In this document: positions 1 to 6,995 of the stretch, in pieces | Numbering within the stretch: position 1 is the first letter of the stretch | How the letters are laid out: every line of letters starts with the position of its first letter | Origin: Bacillota bacterium | Lineage (GTDB): Bacteria; Bacillota; Clostridia; Clostridiales; Clostridiaceae | DNA length: 39,654 nt | Assembly (NCBI GenBank): GCA_021781745.1 | Contig: JAJXWH010000047.1 | Span: 1-39,654 of the forward strand | Direction of reading: 5' to 3' | The notes under the pieces: model-generated | Databases searched by the model: none | What the model was told of the DNA's origin: nothing | Seen by the model: only the letters and a program-made list of their open reading frames with translations | Made by a program: the position numbers and the translations under genes

Positions 1-100
1 TTGGACAGCTTTTCACAACTCTATTGTCATAAAAATCTTTTCTTAAAATATAGTTTACATGTGTTTTTAATTTTTTTAATTTAATATCTTCTTGTATCAA
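1..100 (-). CDS. N-terminal part of an unidentified protein, cut by the window edge
   Basis: Reading the minus strand from a TTG codon at 98-100, the frame stays open for all 33 codons to the window edge. A GAGGTG ribosome binding site lies six to seven bases before the TTG, which decides the start. The visible peptide is lysine-rich and begins MIQEDIKLKKLKTHVNYIL. I do not recognise a family. It is separated from the next minus-strand gene by the terminator at 470-504, so it is probably a separate transcription unit. Calling it a gene rests only on the open frame and the ribosome binding site. Confidence 0.45.
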   Translation of the reverse strand, partial: MIQEDIKLKKLKTHVNYILRKDFYDNRVVKSCP

Positions 101-469
101 AAGGAACACCTCTATTTTGTATTTACAATTTACAATTTATAACTTTCAATAACTTCTAGTAGTTTTTAACAGCTTTATTTTGAAATTATATTTTGTATTT
201 TTGCACTTCTGTAATTTCATATTTTGTATTTCCTTCTAATACTTGCCACATCTTTGTATTTATAATCACTAACAACATTTATTTAATACATTCCATAGGG
301 ATTTTTTTATGATACATATATGGATGCATGCTTACATATATACTTTTTTACAACACATATCTACATGGATATACTCGTATTTTGATGAAATTTTTACAAT
401 CTGAATTTCTCTTATCCATTGATATTACTGACTTTCAAAATCGAAAATTTTTACATTTTCCTATACATT
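101..469. other. A+T-rich intergenic stretch, no gene seen
   Basis: About 370 bases lie between the left-edge gene and the terminator of the WYL operon. It contains several loose direct repeats of ATTTTGTATTT (around 114, 190 and 221) without regular spacing. It presumably holds the promoter of the left-edge gene, but I cannot place one convincingly. Confidence 0.4.
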
Positions 470-504
470 AAAAAAAGCTAGAAAGTTTTCTACAACTTCC
501 AGCT
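470..504 (-). terminator. Rho-independent terminator of the WYL operon
   Basis: On the minus strand an AGCTGGAAGTT arm pairs with AACTTTCTAGCT, with one bulge, and is followed by seven T residues. It lies 25 bases past the stop of the downstream WYL gene. Confidence 0.75.
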
Positions 505-528
505 CTATTTTAGATTATTTTCATATAT

Positions 529-1569
529 TTAAGATAACTTATTTGCGTTTCCCATACTTTCATCTGCTTCAAACATAAAAGCCTTTTTAATCTTATCAAT
601 AACAATATCTTTAACTCTATCAGGTGACTTTACTTTAACATATGGCCCTAGGGACATTATTTTTCTTATGACCTCATCTTCTTCAAAGGTATAATAATAA
701 ATATCTATTTCATATTTATTTTCTGAAATAGTCCTGGAATTTCTTTCAAAAGAGGAAAAACTCATAAAACATCTTTCCATAGCTCCCCTAATATCTTCAA
801 GTTCAATTGTAATTGGAATTTCTGAGTATTTCTTTTCCTTTAATTTCTTAAGCACATCTTCTCTTTTTACTTTTGAATTAACATTTTGTGCTATTTTAAC
901 TTCCTTTAAGGTATGTAAATTAACCATTATAGACCGCTTCTCTTCTAAAGAATATAGGGATGCTCTAAATTTATCATCTTTTAAGGAATATTCAATTCTA
1001 ATTGGGAGTGCTAATTGGTTATTATATTCATTGCCGTTTTTATCTACATTTGAATATATAATAGGCTTCTCATTAATTATTCCTTCTAAAATAGTATAAA
1101 AATCCTTACTTAATTTTTCTAAATCAACATCAAAATCATTTTTCATCTTATTTGTAAGTTCTATTACTTCGTTACTTCCATCTTTCACGTCTATCAAGGC
1201 TGCTTCCAATTTTTCTATGGTTCCTTTTCCAAATAAAGCTTGTACTACTGGTTCTTTAATCATTCCATTAAGCCAGGATTTTTCTAGCTTTGAAAATCTA
1301 ACTTTAAGAGGTACACTATCTTCATTATTTAAAATACTATAATACTTTCCATCTCTTTTTTCCAAGAAATTAAAATTATCTATTTTGCTATATTGATTTA
1401 AAAGCATTCCTTCAAAGGTTTTAAAGTCTTTACCTATTATTTTTTCATCATATTCTTCTTTTTCAATAAGCCTTATAATTTCATCTTTATAAAGTCCATT
1501 TTTTGATAGATTTAAAATTCTAAATACTAAATGAAAATATTTATTTTTGTATTCATGAAATAACTCCAT
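529..1569 (-). CDS. WYL-domain transcriptional regulator (second of a pair)
   Basis: A predicted cytoplasmic DNA-binding regulator of about 346 residues. The N-terminal third is helical and winged-helix-like (FRILNLSKNGLYKDEIIRL). The middle (about 160-235) has the beta-rich WYL-type core, with PIIYSN followed by LALPIRIEYSLKDDKFRASLY. The C-terminus resembles the WCX extension (ending near GPYVKVKSPDRVKDIV). I prefer ATG 1567-1569 over the upstream ATG 1594-1596, because the longer start would embed the GGGAGGA ribosome binding site in the coding region. The spacing to the chosen ATG is long (15 bases). It overlaps the end of the upstream WYL gene by 17 bases, so the two are translationally coupled. 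WYL proteins usually bind a ligand, often a nucleotide or nucleic acid, and regulate stress or defence genes. The target here is unknown. Confidence 0.75.
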   Translation of the reverse strand: MELFHEYKNKYFHLVFRILNLSKNGLYKDEIIRLIEKEEYDEKIIGKDFKTFEGMLLNQYSKIDNFNFLEKRDGKYYSILNNEDSVPLKVRFSKLEKSWLNGMIKEPVVQALFGKGTIEKLEAALIDVKDGSNEVIELTNKMKNDFDVDLEKLSKDFYTILEGIINEKPIIYSNVDKNGNEYNNQLALPIRIEYSLKDDKFRASLYSLEEKRSIMVNLHTLKEVKIAQNVNSKVKREDVLKKLKEKKYSEIPITIELEDIRGAMERCFMSFSSFERNSRTISENKYEIDIYYYTFEEDEVIRKIMSLGPYVKVKSPDRVKDIVIDKIKKAFMFEADESMGNANKLS

Positions 1570-2857
1570 AATTATTAAGCATATCCTCCCAATCATTTTT
1601 TATTTTCTTATGAAGATACCTAGGCGAAATAACCCTTAAATAACCACCATATTTTCTAATCCACGGAATCATTTCCCAAGCATCATTTACTATCTTTTTA
1701 AAGGAATAGGTAGTATCACTTATCTCCTCAAAAGTGCACTCCCCTAGTTCACCTTTTATCTTTTCAACTATATAATATTCATTTAAGGAATTAATTTTAA
1801 CTTCAAATTCCACTTCTTCATAGGAAACATCAGTGTTATGAGGTACACTTGAAAAACTTTTCTCCATAGCTAATTTATACTTTTCCTCATATTCCTCATA
1901 ATTAAATCTTGTTTTTAATACCTCCACGTCATCTTTCCTATCGAGCCTTGCACTAACACATCTTCCGTTGTTAGTAAATGAAAAGACGTAAAACCTACCA
2001 CATTCAATATCATATCTTAGCTTAAAGGGTCTAACTACTTCATTATCATATCTTTTGACACGTATAGTTTTACAATTATTCTTAAGCCTTATCTCTTTTC
2101 TATTTTCAATTGCTGTCATAATTTTCAAAATTAATTCTTCTTCTATTACAGGATGAAAATGCAAGTTTTTATATTGGAAACAATTGTTATCCTTTGGTAT
2201 TATATTTCGTTCAAACTCCATATAATCTTTTAGTGTATCGTAAAAATAATGTCCACTTACATTAGGAAAGATAATATTTTTATATAAGTCTACTATATAA
2301 TAAAGTTTTAGAATTTCTTCATTATTAAGTTCATTTAGTATATCCTCTGAAATGTAATACTCTTTAACTCGCCCATTCTTCTTAGCTGCTACAATTTCCA
2401 TAGAATTTACTAATTCATTAAGCTTTCTTTCTATAGTTTTACTGCTTATATTTTCATAATCAATTAATTCCTTACTTACAAGTTGATTTTCAATATCTGA
2501 TAAGTTCATGGGTTCGTTTTTATAGTTTAAAATTAAGAGCAAGTAATAATATAAGATAATATCAGTTTTAGTAAAACTCTTGCTTAAATACGTATTAACC
2601 AAAAAATTTTTTGTATTTGAAATATCATCATAACTTAAACTTAATAATTTATTTTTTCCATCCTTATCTATTTTAATAAAATCATTTTCTATATATTGTT
2701 TAATTCGACGCATCTCATAACTGACTTTTCTTGAACTTCCATGATTTTTATTTTCTAAATCACCTTTTGAAAAACATCCATATAAAAAGACATCCCTTAG
2801 AATTGAACGTATTAAATCATAATGCTTAATAAGATCTGGAAAAATAGAAATCCCCAC
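1553..2857 (-). CDS. WYL-domain transcriptional regulator (first of a pair)
   Basis: A 434-residue protein. The N-terminal part (about 85-165) resembles a winged helix (TDIILYYYLLLILNYKNEP, then a second helical segment near KTIERKLNELVNSM). A WYL-type core lies at about 255-315 (IRLKNNCKTIRVKRY, then RPFKLRYDIECGRFYVFSF). A WCX-like C-terminus ends in RVISPRYLHKKI. The listed start is GTG 2855-2857. The ribosome binding site before it is poor, while AAAGGTGGGG overlaps it, so the real start may lie a few codons further in. It is the promoter-proximal member of the overlapping WYL pair. Paired WYL proteins are common in Firmicutes and may work as a heteromeric regulator. That is inference. 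Confidence 0.75.
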   Translation of the reverse strand: MGISIFPDLIKHYDLIRSILRDVFLYGCFSKGDLENKNHGSSRKVSYEMRRIKQYIENDFIKIDKDGKNKLLSLSYDDISNTKNFLVNTYLSKSFTKTDIILYYYLLLILNYKNEPMNLSDIENQLVSKELIDYENISSKTIERKLNELVNSMEIVAAKKNGRVKEYYISEDILNELNNEEILKLYYIVDLYKNIIFPNVSGHYFYDTLKDYMEFERNIIPKDNNCFQYKNLHFHPVIEEELILKIMTAIENRKEIRLKNNCKTIRVKRYDNEVVRPFKLRYDIECGRFYVFSFTNNGRCVSARLDRKDDVEVLKTRFNYEEYEEKYKLAMEKSFSSVPHNTDVSYEEVEFEVKINSLNEYYIVEKIKGELGECTFEEISDTTYSFKKIVNDAWEMIPWIRKYGGYLRVISPRYLHKKIKNDWEDMLNNYGVIS

Positions 2858-2905
2858 CTTTGCTTAACAAAATTTAATATTATAGTTCCTCGTCTTATAT
2901 ATACT

Positions 2906-3124
2906 TTATCCTAAAGAATCAGCAAGACCAAACAATACTTCCATTACATCTGCTAATTCCTCAAGATTTTTATCTTCTAAAAATTCATTAACTTCCTCTT
3001 GAAATTTTGCTTCTAAAAGCTTGTACTTTTCTTCCTTAGATACAATTAAGATATCGCATTCTTGTCCATCTGCCTTTATTATTTCTGGTATTTTATCTCT
3101 TACAAGTTTATTGTATATCTTCAT
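2906..3124 (-). CDS. MazG-like (phosphoribosyl-ATP pyrophosphohydrolase-like) protein, C-terminally short
   Basis: The start MKIYNKLVRDKIPEII and the segment EEVNEFLEDKNLEELADVMEV are hallmarks of the small all-alpha NTP pyrophosphohydrolase family. Its acidic residues (EExxE and ExxD) bind Mg2+ and an NTP. This family usually has about 100 residues and ends with a KERGGF-like segment. Here the frame stops at 72 residues. A weak KQRWGF-like echo occurs in frame beyond the stop, near 2855-2870, just before the WYL gene. It may therefore be a truncated, house-cleaning-type pyrophosphatase that has lost its C-terminus. Confidence 0.6.
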   Translation of the reverse strand: MKIYNKLVRDKIPEIIKADGQECDILIVSKEEKYKLLEAKFQEEVNEFLEDKNLEELADVMEVLFGLADSLG

Positions 3125-3149
3125 CTAAGTTCGCCTTTTCCTAAAGAGT

Positions 3150-3395
3150 CTATATATTCTTCTTTTTCTTATAATCCTTATAGAACAATATAATTCCCAT
3201 AATAAAAAATGCACTCACCATATAAAATATAAAAGGATTATTATCGAGGTTTATTTTCAGCACATGTATATTCAATAAGTTGAATCCAAAAACGATTAAT
3301 AAAGCTAAACTATATGCTTTCCTTTTCTTAAAAAGAATATATGATAGGACTATACAAGGTAATAAGTCTCCTAAAAAACGAATCATAAAATTCAC
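3150..3395 (-). CDS. Small membrane protein of unknown function
   Basis: An 81-residue hydrophobic protein with two or three likely transmembrane helices (about 5-22, 28-45 and 54-73) and a strongly basic C-terminal tail (KDYKKKKNI). The basic tail suggests a cytoplasmic C-terminus. The stop is 25 bases before the MazG-like start, so the two genes may be co-transcribed. I do not recognise a family. Confidence 0.5.
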   Translation of the reverse strand: MNFMIRFLGDLLPCIVLSYILFKKRKAYSLALLIVFGFNLLNIHVLKINLDNNPFIFYMVSAFFIMGIILFYKDYKKKKNI

Positions 3396-3565
3396 GCCTT
3401 TCTAGTTATTATAAAAGTTACTTCTCTTGCTTTCTTATTGGTTATACTTTCATGTTCTTTTAAGTAGGTGATGTTATTTCTATTCTAGCATCAAAGATTG
3501 CAAATTTAATATCAGCACCTGATATACATTTATATATTTTCATATTTATTTATAGTTAAGAATTT

Positions 3566-3859
3566 TTATATAAACGAATTTTTCTTAAAAACACTCCACT
3601 TCTCTGGATTATTGGCTATGACACTTAGTTTTGTTTTCCATACTTTTCTTCCCAAATAATCTTTTAATTCTTCTGGATAATCAATCTCGGGCGTAATAAT
3701 ATTATACTTATATAATGCTATTCTTACATCGTCAACATAACTTACTATTATATCTTCTTTTGAATTATCCTGGACCTCTTTTATATGTTTATTTAATACT
3801 AATACTGAAGCTATTATCAAAGTACTAGTTATTACTTTTGTTAATTTTATTTTTATCAC
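3566..3859 (-). CDS. Hypothetical protein with an N-terminal membrane anchor or signal
   Basis: The 97-residue product starts with a basic stretch and a hydrophobic helix (about 8-24, VITSTLIIASVLVLNKHI), consistent with a signal anchor. A soluble segment follows that is rich in charged and aromatic residues (EIDYPEELKDYLGRKVWKTKL). This could be an extracytoplasmic domain. No family is recognised. A possible 27-codon minus-strand frame lies between this gene and the next (3440-3540), but it lacks a ribosome binding site and is not called. Confidence 0.4.
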   Translation of the reverse strand: MIKIKLTKVITSTLIIASVLVLNKHIKEVQDNSKEDIIVSYVDDVRIALYKYNIITPEIDYPEELKDYLGRKVWKTKLSVIANNPEKWSVFKKNSFI

Positions 3860-3993
3860 AATTATCCCACTATATACAATACAATTGTATATTAATGTAT
3901 ATTCTTACACAATAGTTAAATAAATCAATATAATTCAAAAAAATAAAATTTGGACATTTTCTTCGTTTTAATATACAGATAGTAGATACTATG

Positions 3994-4019
3994 AAAAAAT
4001 CCACGACAGAGATGTCGTG
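3994..4019 (-). terminator. Orphan rho-independent terminator in a gene-free stretch
   Basis: A perfect stem (CACGACA, GAGA loop, TGTCGTG) is followed on the minus strand by six T residues. No minus-strand gene lies between it and 5009, so it may be a relic of a lost gene or may end a small RNA. Apart from this hairpin and the Uma2 promoter, 3860-4258 holds nothing I can identify. Confidence 0.6.
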
Positions 4020-4209
4020 AATTACTTGTTAGAATCAAAGTGATATCTTTTCAGTATTAAAATCAATATACGTATAAATGTTTAAGTATCATTTTTATAC
4101 ATATCATCTGAGGAAATTAACATTTTATCTTCAGTACGGAATAGAATTAAAGTTTAATTAATGTTATTATTTTATTAGAAGCTCATAAATATCTGTGCAA
4201 CATTTTGTT

Positions 4210-4238
4210 TTGAATAGTTAACTATAAGTCAATAATAT
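4210..4238 (+). promoter_or_regulatory. Probable sigma-A promoter of the first Uma2 gene
   Basis: TTGAAT at 4210-4215 and TAATAT at 4233-4238 are separated by 17 bases. The -10 box ends 20 bases before the ATG at 4259, with GGAGG in between. An upstream block, TTAATTAATG followed by TATTATTTTATTA (about 4154-4180), recurs before the second Uma2 gene near 6040, so the duplication included upstream DNA. Confidence 0.5.
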
Positions 4239-4258
4239 ATAGTGAAGGAGGTCTTTTC

Positions 4259-4834
4259 ATGTTAATTGATCCAATCAAAACTTATACCTATAAAGATTAT
4301 CTAACTTATGATGAAAATGAAAGAATTGAAATTATAGACGGAGAAATAATTAATATGAGCCTAGCTCCAAGTAGAATACACCAAAAAATAATACTAAAAC
4401 TTTCTACTCACATTGAAAATTATATAACATCAAATAATGGTTCATGTGAAGTTTATCCTGCACCTTTCGATGTAATACTAAAAAATGATGATGATGAAGT
4501 AATTAATAGTAAAAATATAGTTCAACCTGATATATCCGTTATATGCGATAAAAATAAATTAACTGAAAAAGGCTGCACCGGTTCACCTGATATGATTGTT
4601 GAGGTTATATCTCCTTATAATCCTAGTAACGATTATGTAAAAAAATTGAACCTTTATGAACAATTCAGGGTCAAGGAATATTGGATTGTAAACCCTATAA
4701 AAAGAACTATATTAGTTTATGTATTAACAAAAAATGGATACGACGCTCCTATATATTACACCTTTGATGATAAAGTTAAAGTAAATATTTATGAAAATCT
4801 TGAAATAGATTTTCATTCTATGGATATTGATTAA
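4259..4834 (+). CDS. Uma2-family (DUF820) PD-(D/E)XK nuclease-like protein, copy 1
   Basis: A 191-residue protein with the Uma2 pattern. N-terminal YKDYLTYDENERIEIIDGEI carries the first acidic residues. QPDISVICDKNKL, SPDMIVEVISPYNPSNDYVKK and LYEQFRVKEYWIVNP then form the restriction-endonuclease-like core, with D, E and K in the expected order around residues 94-135. The family is structurally a PD-(D/E)XK nuclease whose biological role is mostly unknown. It is widespread in cyanobacteria and present in Clostridia. The start is set by GAAGGAGG seven to eight bases before the ATG. It is a close paralogue of the gene at 6148, and decayed pieces of the same family lie at 19416 and 25527. Confidence 0.85.
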   Translation: MLIDPIKTYTYKDYLTYDENERIEIIDGEIINMSLAPSRIHQKIILKLSTHIENYITSNNGSCEVYPAPFDVILKNDDDEVINSKNIVQPDISVICDKNKLTEKGCTGSPDMIVEVISPYNPSNDYVKKLNLYEQFRVKEYWIVNPIKRTILVYVLTKNGYDAPIYYTFDDKVKVNIYENLEIDFHSMDID

Positions 4835-4841
4835 CTAAAAT

Positions 4842-4884
4842 AACCATCTAGAGCCCTTATATTGTATAAGAACTTTGGATGGTT
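4842..4884 (+). terminator. Hairpin downstream of Uma2 copy 1
   Basis: AACCATC pairs with GATGGTT around an inner CTTAT/ATAAG stem. No clean U-tract follows. A second hairpin (ATTGTAT/ATACAAT) lies at 4901-4920. A related hairpin follows the Uma2 relic at 25527-25590. Confidence 0.5.
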
Positions 4885-4930
4885 AGTCCAAAAAGTTACC
4901 ATTGTATTTTCCCATACAATACGATCTATT

Positions 4931-4961
4931 AAAAAATAAGAGCTTACTTTACATAAACTCT
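4931..4961 (-). terminator. Terminator of the methyltransferase gene (recurring hairpin type)
   Basis: On the minus strand AGAGTTTA pairs with TAAGCTCT and is followed by a T-rich run ending in six T residues. It is about 50 bases past the stop at 5009. Nearly the same hairpin occurs at 5914-5945 and 27392-27420. Confidence 0.65.
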
Positions 4962-5008
4962 CACTCTTTCCATAATTACTTGCCTTATTAATACATTGAT
5001 AATTTTAA

Positions 5009-5638
5009 TTAACGTGATGCTTTCTTGATAACAAATTCAAAAGCTCTTTTCTCATTTCCATATTTCATAATACTTTTTTCTGAGCAAACTTCAATAATAA
5101 ATTCTTCAAAATACCAGTGAATATCTTCTTCAGAAAAAAATCTCTTATAGCCCTCTTCTGTCAAATAGAAATTCTTTTCTATTTCCGTACCACTTCTTGC
5201 TCCATAATTAAAATCATTTACGGAGTTAACTCTTCCAATCAAGTATCCATGTGGTTTTAATACTCTTTTTATTTCTTTTACTATATTTTTAGTTGTTTCA
5301 TCATTAAAATAATGAAGGGATAAATCTGCTATTATTAATCCAATACTTTCCTTATCAAAAGGTAAAGTTTTCGCAAGGTCTAGTTGAGTTGTTTTTACTT
5401 CTGGTATGAATTCATTTAATATCTTTAATGCTTCTTCTGAATAATCGCAAGCAATTACCTTATATCCTCTTTCAGTTAAATATAGAGTATCTCCACCAGC
5501 TCCGCAGCCTAAATCAATTATTTCCTTATCCTTGTTTTTTTCTAAAATGTCAATATGCTTATCTAACCATAAATCGTATGTTGGTTTCTTTGCACTTTTA
5601 CTTTTATAAATATTATCCCAGAACTTATTGTTATCCAT
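5009..5638 (-). CDS. Class I SAM-dependent methyltransferase
   Basis: A 209-residue cytoplasmic protein. The Rossmann-type motif I is DLGCGAGGDTLYL (about 42-54), followed by the acidic motif II residue in VIACDYSEEAL and by a motif IV-like DLSLHYF. This matches the Methyltransf_11/25 group, which transfers a methyl group from SAM to small molecules. Some relatives are annotated as tellurite-resistance TehB-like proteins, but the substrate cannot be read from the sequence. The ATG at 5636-5638 is preceded by AGGAGAAAAGCTA. It stands alone between the two plus-strand Uma2 genes, with its own terminator. Confidence 0.8.
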   Translation of the reverse strand: MDNNKFWDNIYKSKSAKKPTYDLWLDKHIDILEKNKDKEIIDLGCGAGGDTLYLTERGYKVIACDYSEEALKILNEFIPEVKTTQLDLAKTLPFDKESIGLIIADLSLHYFNDETTKNIVKEIKRVLKPHGYLIGRVNSVNDFNYGARSGTEIEKNFYLTEEGYKRFFSEEDIHWYFEEFIIEVCSEKSIMKYGNEKRAFEFVIKKASR

Positions 5639-5655
5639 TAGCTTTTCTCCTATTT

Positions 5656-5816
5656 AGGCAGAATCAAAAAAATAACAAGTCCATTTGCCAGCCTATTTTC
5701 CATCATGCTGCGTCAGCAAATTGACCTAATAGGCCCGCTATGAGGGCAACTTGCCTCCTTGCCTGATGAAAAATATCCATGGCAACTTTGGACTTGGTAT
5801 TTATTTTCATGTGCCT
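5656..5816. repeat. Intergenic repeat, best copy (copy A, 161 bp)
   Basis: Imperfect terminal inverted repeats enclose the element. AGGCA, then AATAACAAGTCCA near the left end, match TGGACTTG, then TGCCT at the right end. Inside, CCTATT and AATAGG close a loop that contains a small TGCTG/CAGCA hairpin, and GGCAA/TTGCC forms another. No coding frame is evident. Related sequences occur at 6750-6969, 18571-18638 and 25386-25410. It looks like a non-autonomous palindromic repeat or MITE-like element, possibly transcribed as a structured RNA. It lies directly upstream of the methyltransferase. Confidence 0.6.
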
Positions 5817-5913
5817 TATTCTTTAAAATTTGCATATTCTATCTATTTAATTTCCACATAACAATACGTAAACTTTTTTATGGATATATTTTACCATAAA
5901 AGCATATTCTTCA

Positions 5914-5945
5914 CAAAAAAATAAGAGCCTATTTTTATAAACTCT
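5914..5945 (-). terminator. Recurring terminator-like hairpin, copy 2
   Basis: On the minus strand AGAGTTTA pairs with TAGGCTCT, including two G-U pairs, and then runs into TTTTTTT. No minus-strand gene ends here, so it may only shield the Uma2 promoter region or be a relic. Confidence 0.5.
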
Positions 5946-6147
5946 AAATTAACAGCACATAATTTTTCTACTAATAATTTCATCTGCTATTCTAAGTATA
6001 TTACTTAAATGTTCTTCTGAATTTATGGAATTAACTCTTAATTAATGCTATTATTTTATTAAAAGATTATGATAGATATAGATATATATCTGTAGTATTT
6101 TAAATAAACAACTATTAGGCAATACTATAAATAAAGGAGGTTTTTTC

Positions 6148-6720
6148 ATGGTAATAGATCCAGTCAAAACTTATACTTATAAAGATTATCTCACCTTTGA
6201 TGAAAATGAAAGAATTGAAATAATTGAAGGAGAAATTATTAATATGAGCCCAGCTCCAACTAGAATACACCAGAAAATAATAACTGAAATACTTTATAAA
6301 ATAAGAAAATATATTGAATCTAATAATGGTTCGTGCGAAGTTTATCCTGCACCCTTTGATGTAATACTTAAAAATAATGATGAAGACGTAGATAATAGTA
6401 AAAATATAGTTCAGCCTGATATATCCGTTATATGCGATAAAAGTAAATTAACAGATAGTGGTTGCAGTGGTTCCCCTGATATGATTGTTGAAGTTGTATC
6501 TCCAGGAAATCCCAGAAATGATTATATAAAAAAACTGTATTTATATGAGAAATTTAAGGTTAAGGAATATTGGATTGTTAATCCTATGAAAAGTAATATA
6601 TTAGTTTATATATTAACTGAAAATGGATATGATGCTCCTACATCTTATACCTTTAATGATAAAGTTAAAGTAAACATCTTTGATGATCTAGAAATAGACT
6701 TTAATTCTATTGATCTATAA
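6148..6720 (+). CDS. Uma2-family (DUF820) PD-(D/E)XK nuclease-like protein, copy 2
   Basis: A 190-residue paralogue of the gene at 4259, colinear over its whole length. It has the same motifs: YKDYLTFDENERIEIIEGEI, QPDISVICDKSKL, SPDMIVEVVSPGNP and LYEKFKVKEYWIVNP. Both retain the putative active-site D, E and K residues, so both may be functional. AAAGGAGG sits seven to eight bases before the ATG. The upstream A+T-rich block is also shared with copy 1. The methyltransferase and a repeat element lie between the two copies. Confidence 0.85.
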   Translation: MVIDPVKTYTYKDYLTFDENERIEIIEGEIINMSPAPTRIHQKIITEILYKIRKYIESNNGSCEVYPAPFDVILKNNDEDVDNSKNIVQPDISVICDKSKLTDSGCSGSPDMIVEVVSPGNPRNDYIKKLYLYEKFKVKEYWIVNPMKSNILVYILTENGYDAPTSYTFNDKVKVNIFDDLEIDFNSIDL

Positions 6721-6749
6721 TCATTGTTTTTTTAATTTAAAACATAGAA

Positions 6750-6789
6750 AATAACAAGTTCTCTACATTACATAGTTGAACTTGTTATT
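6750..6789. terminator. Strong hairpin after Uma2 copy 2
   Basis: A perfect 12-bp stem, AATAACAAGTTC paired with GAACTTGTTATT, lies 30 bases past the Uma2 stop. The minus-strand side is followed by TTTTCTATGTTTT, so it could also end transcription coming from the lactate operon. Its arm matches the end of the intergenic repeat. Confidence 0.55.
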
Positions 6790-6969
6790 CCCATAGTTTG
6801 TTTATATAGGTTTAATGCACAATCTAAAAATAGTAGGTCACATGTTTTCCTATTTCCCGTTATACTGAGTGCGCAAAATCAACTAATAGGACCAGTATTA
6901 GCTTCTTTTGCTTTCTTGTATGGCACGAAAAAAGCAGCTCATCTTTGATCTATTATTTTTATCATGTGC
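6750..6969. repeat. Degenerate copy B of the intergenic repeat
   Basis: The stretch 6838-6969 aligns with copy A in order. TCCTATT (6848-6854) is followed by a hairpin-like segment, AACTAATAGG (6881-6890) and finally an ATCATGTGC end (6961-6969). The left end carries the AATAACAAGTT arm. It is diverged and expanded compared with copy A. It fills the gap between Uma2 copy 2 and the acyl-CoA dehydrogenase. Confidence 0.45.
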
Positions 6970-6995
6970 TAACTAGAGAGCAAATTAATTATATC

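Noticed and set aside
101..300. CRISPR-like repeats of ATTTTGTATTT
   Set aside because: The copies are short, irregularly spaced and simply A+T-rich. There are no spacers of constant length and no cas genes.
5428..5724. Plus-strand 98-codon frame
   Set aside because: It is opposite the methyltransferase gene and the repeat element, has no ribosome binding site and no recognisable motifs.
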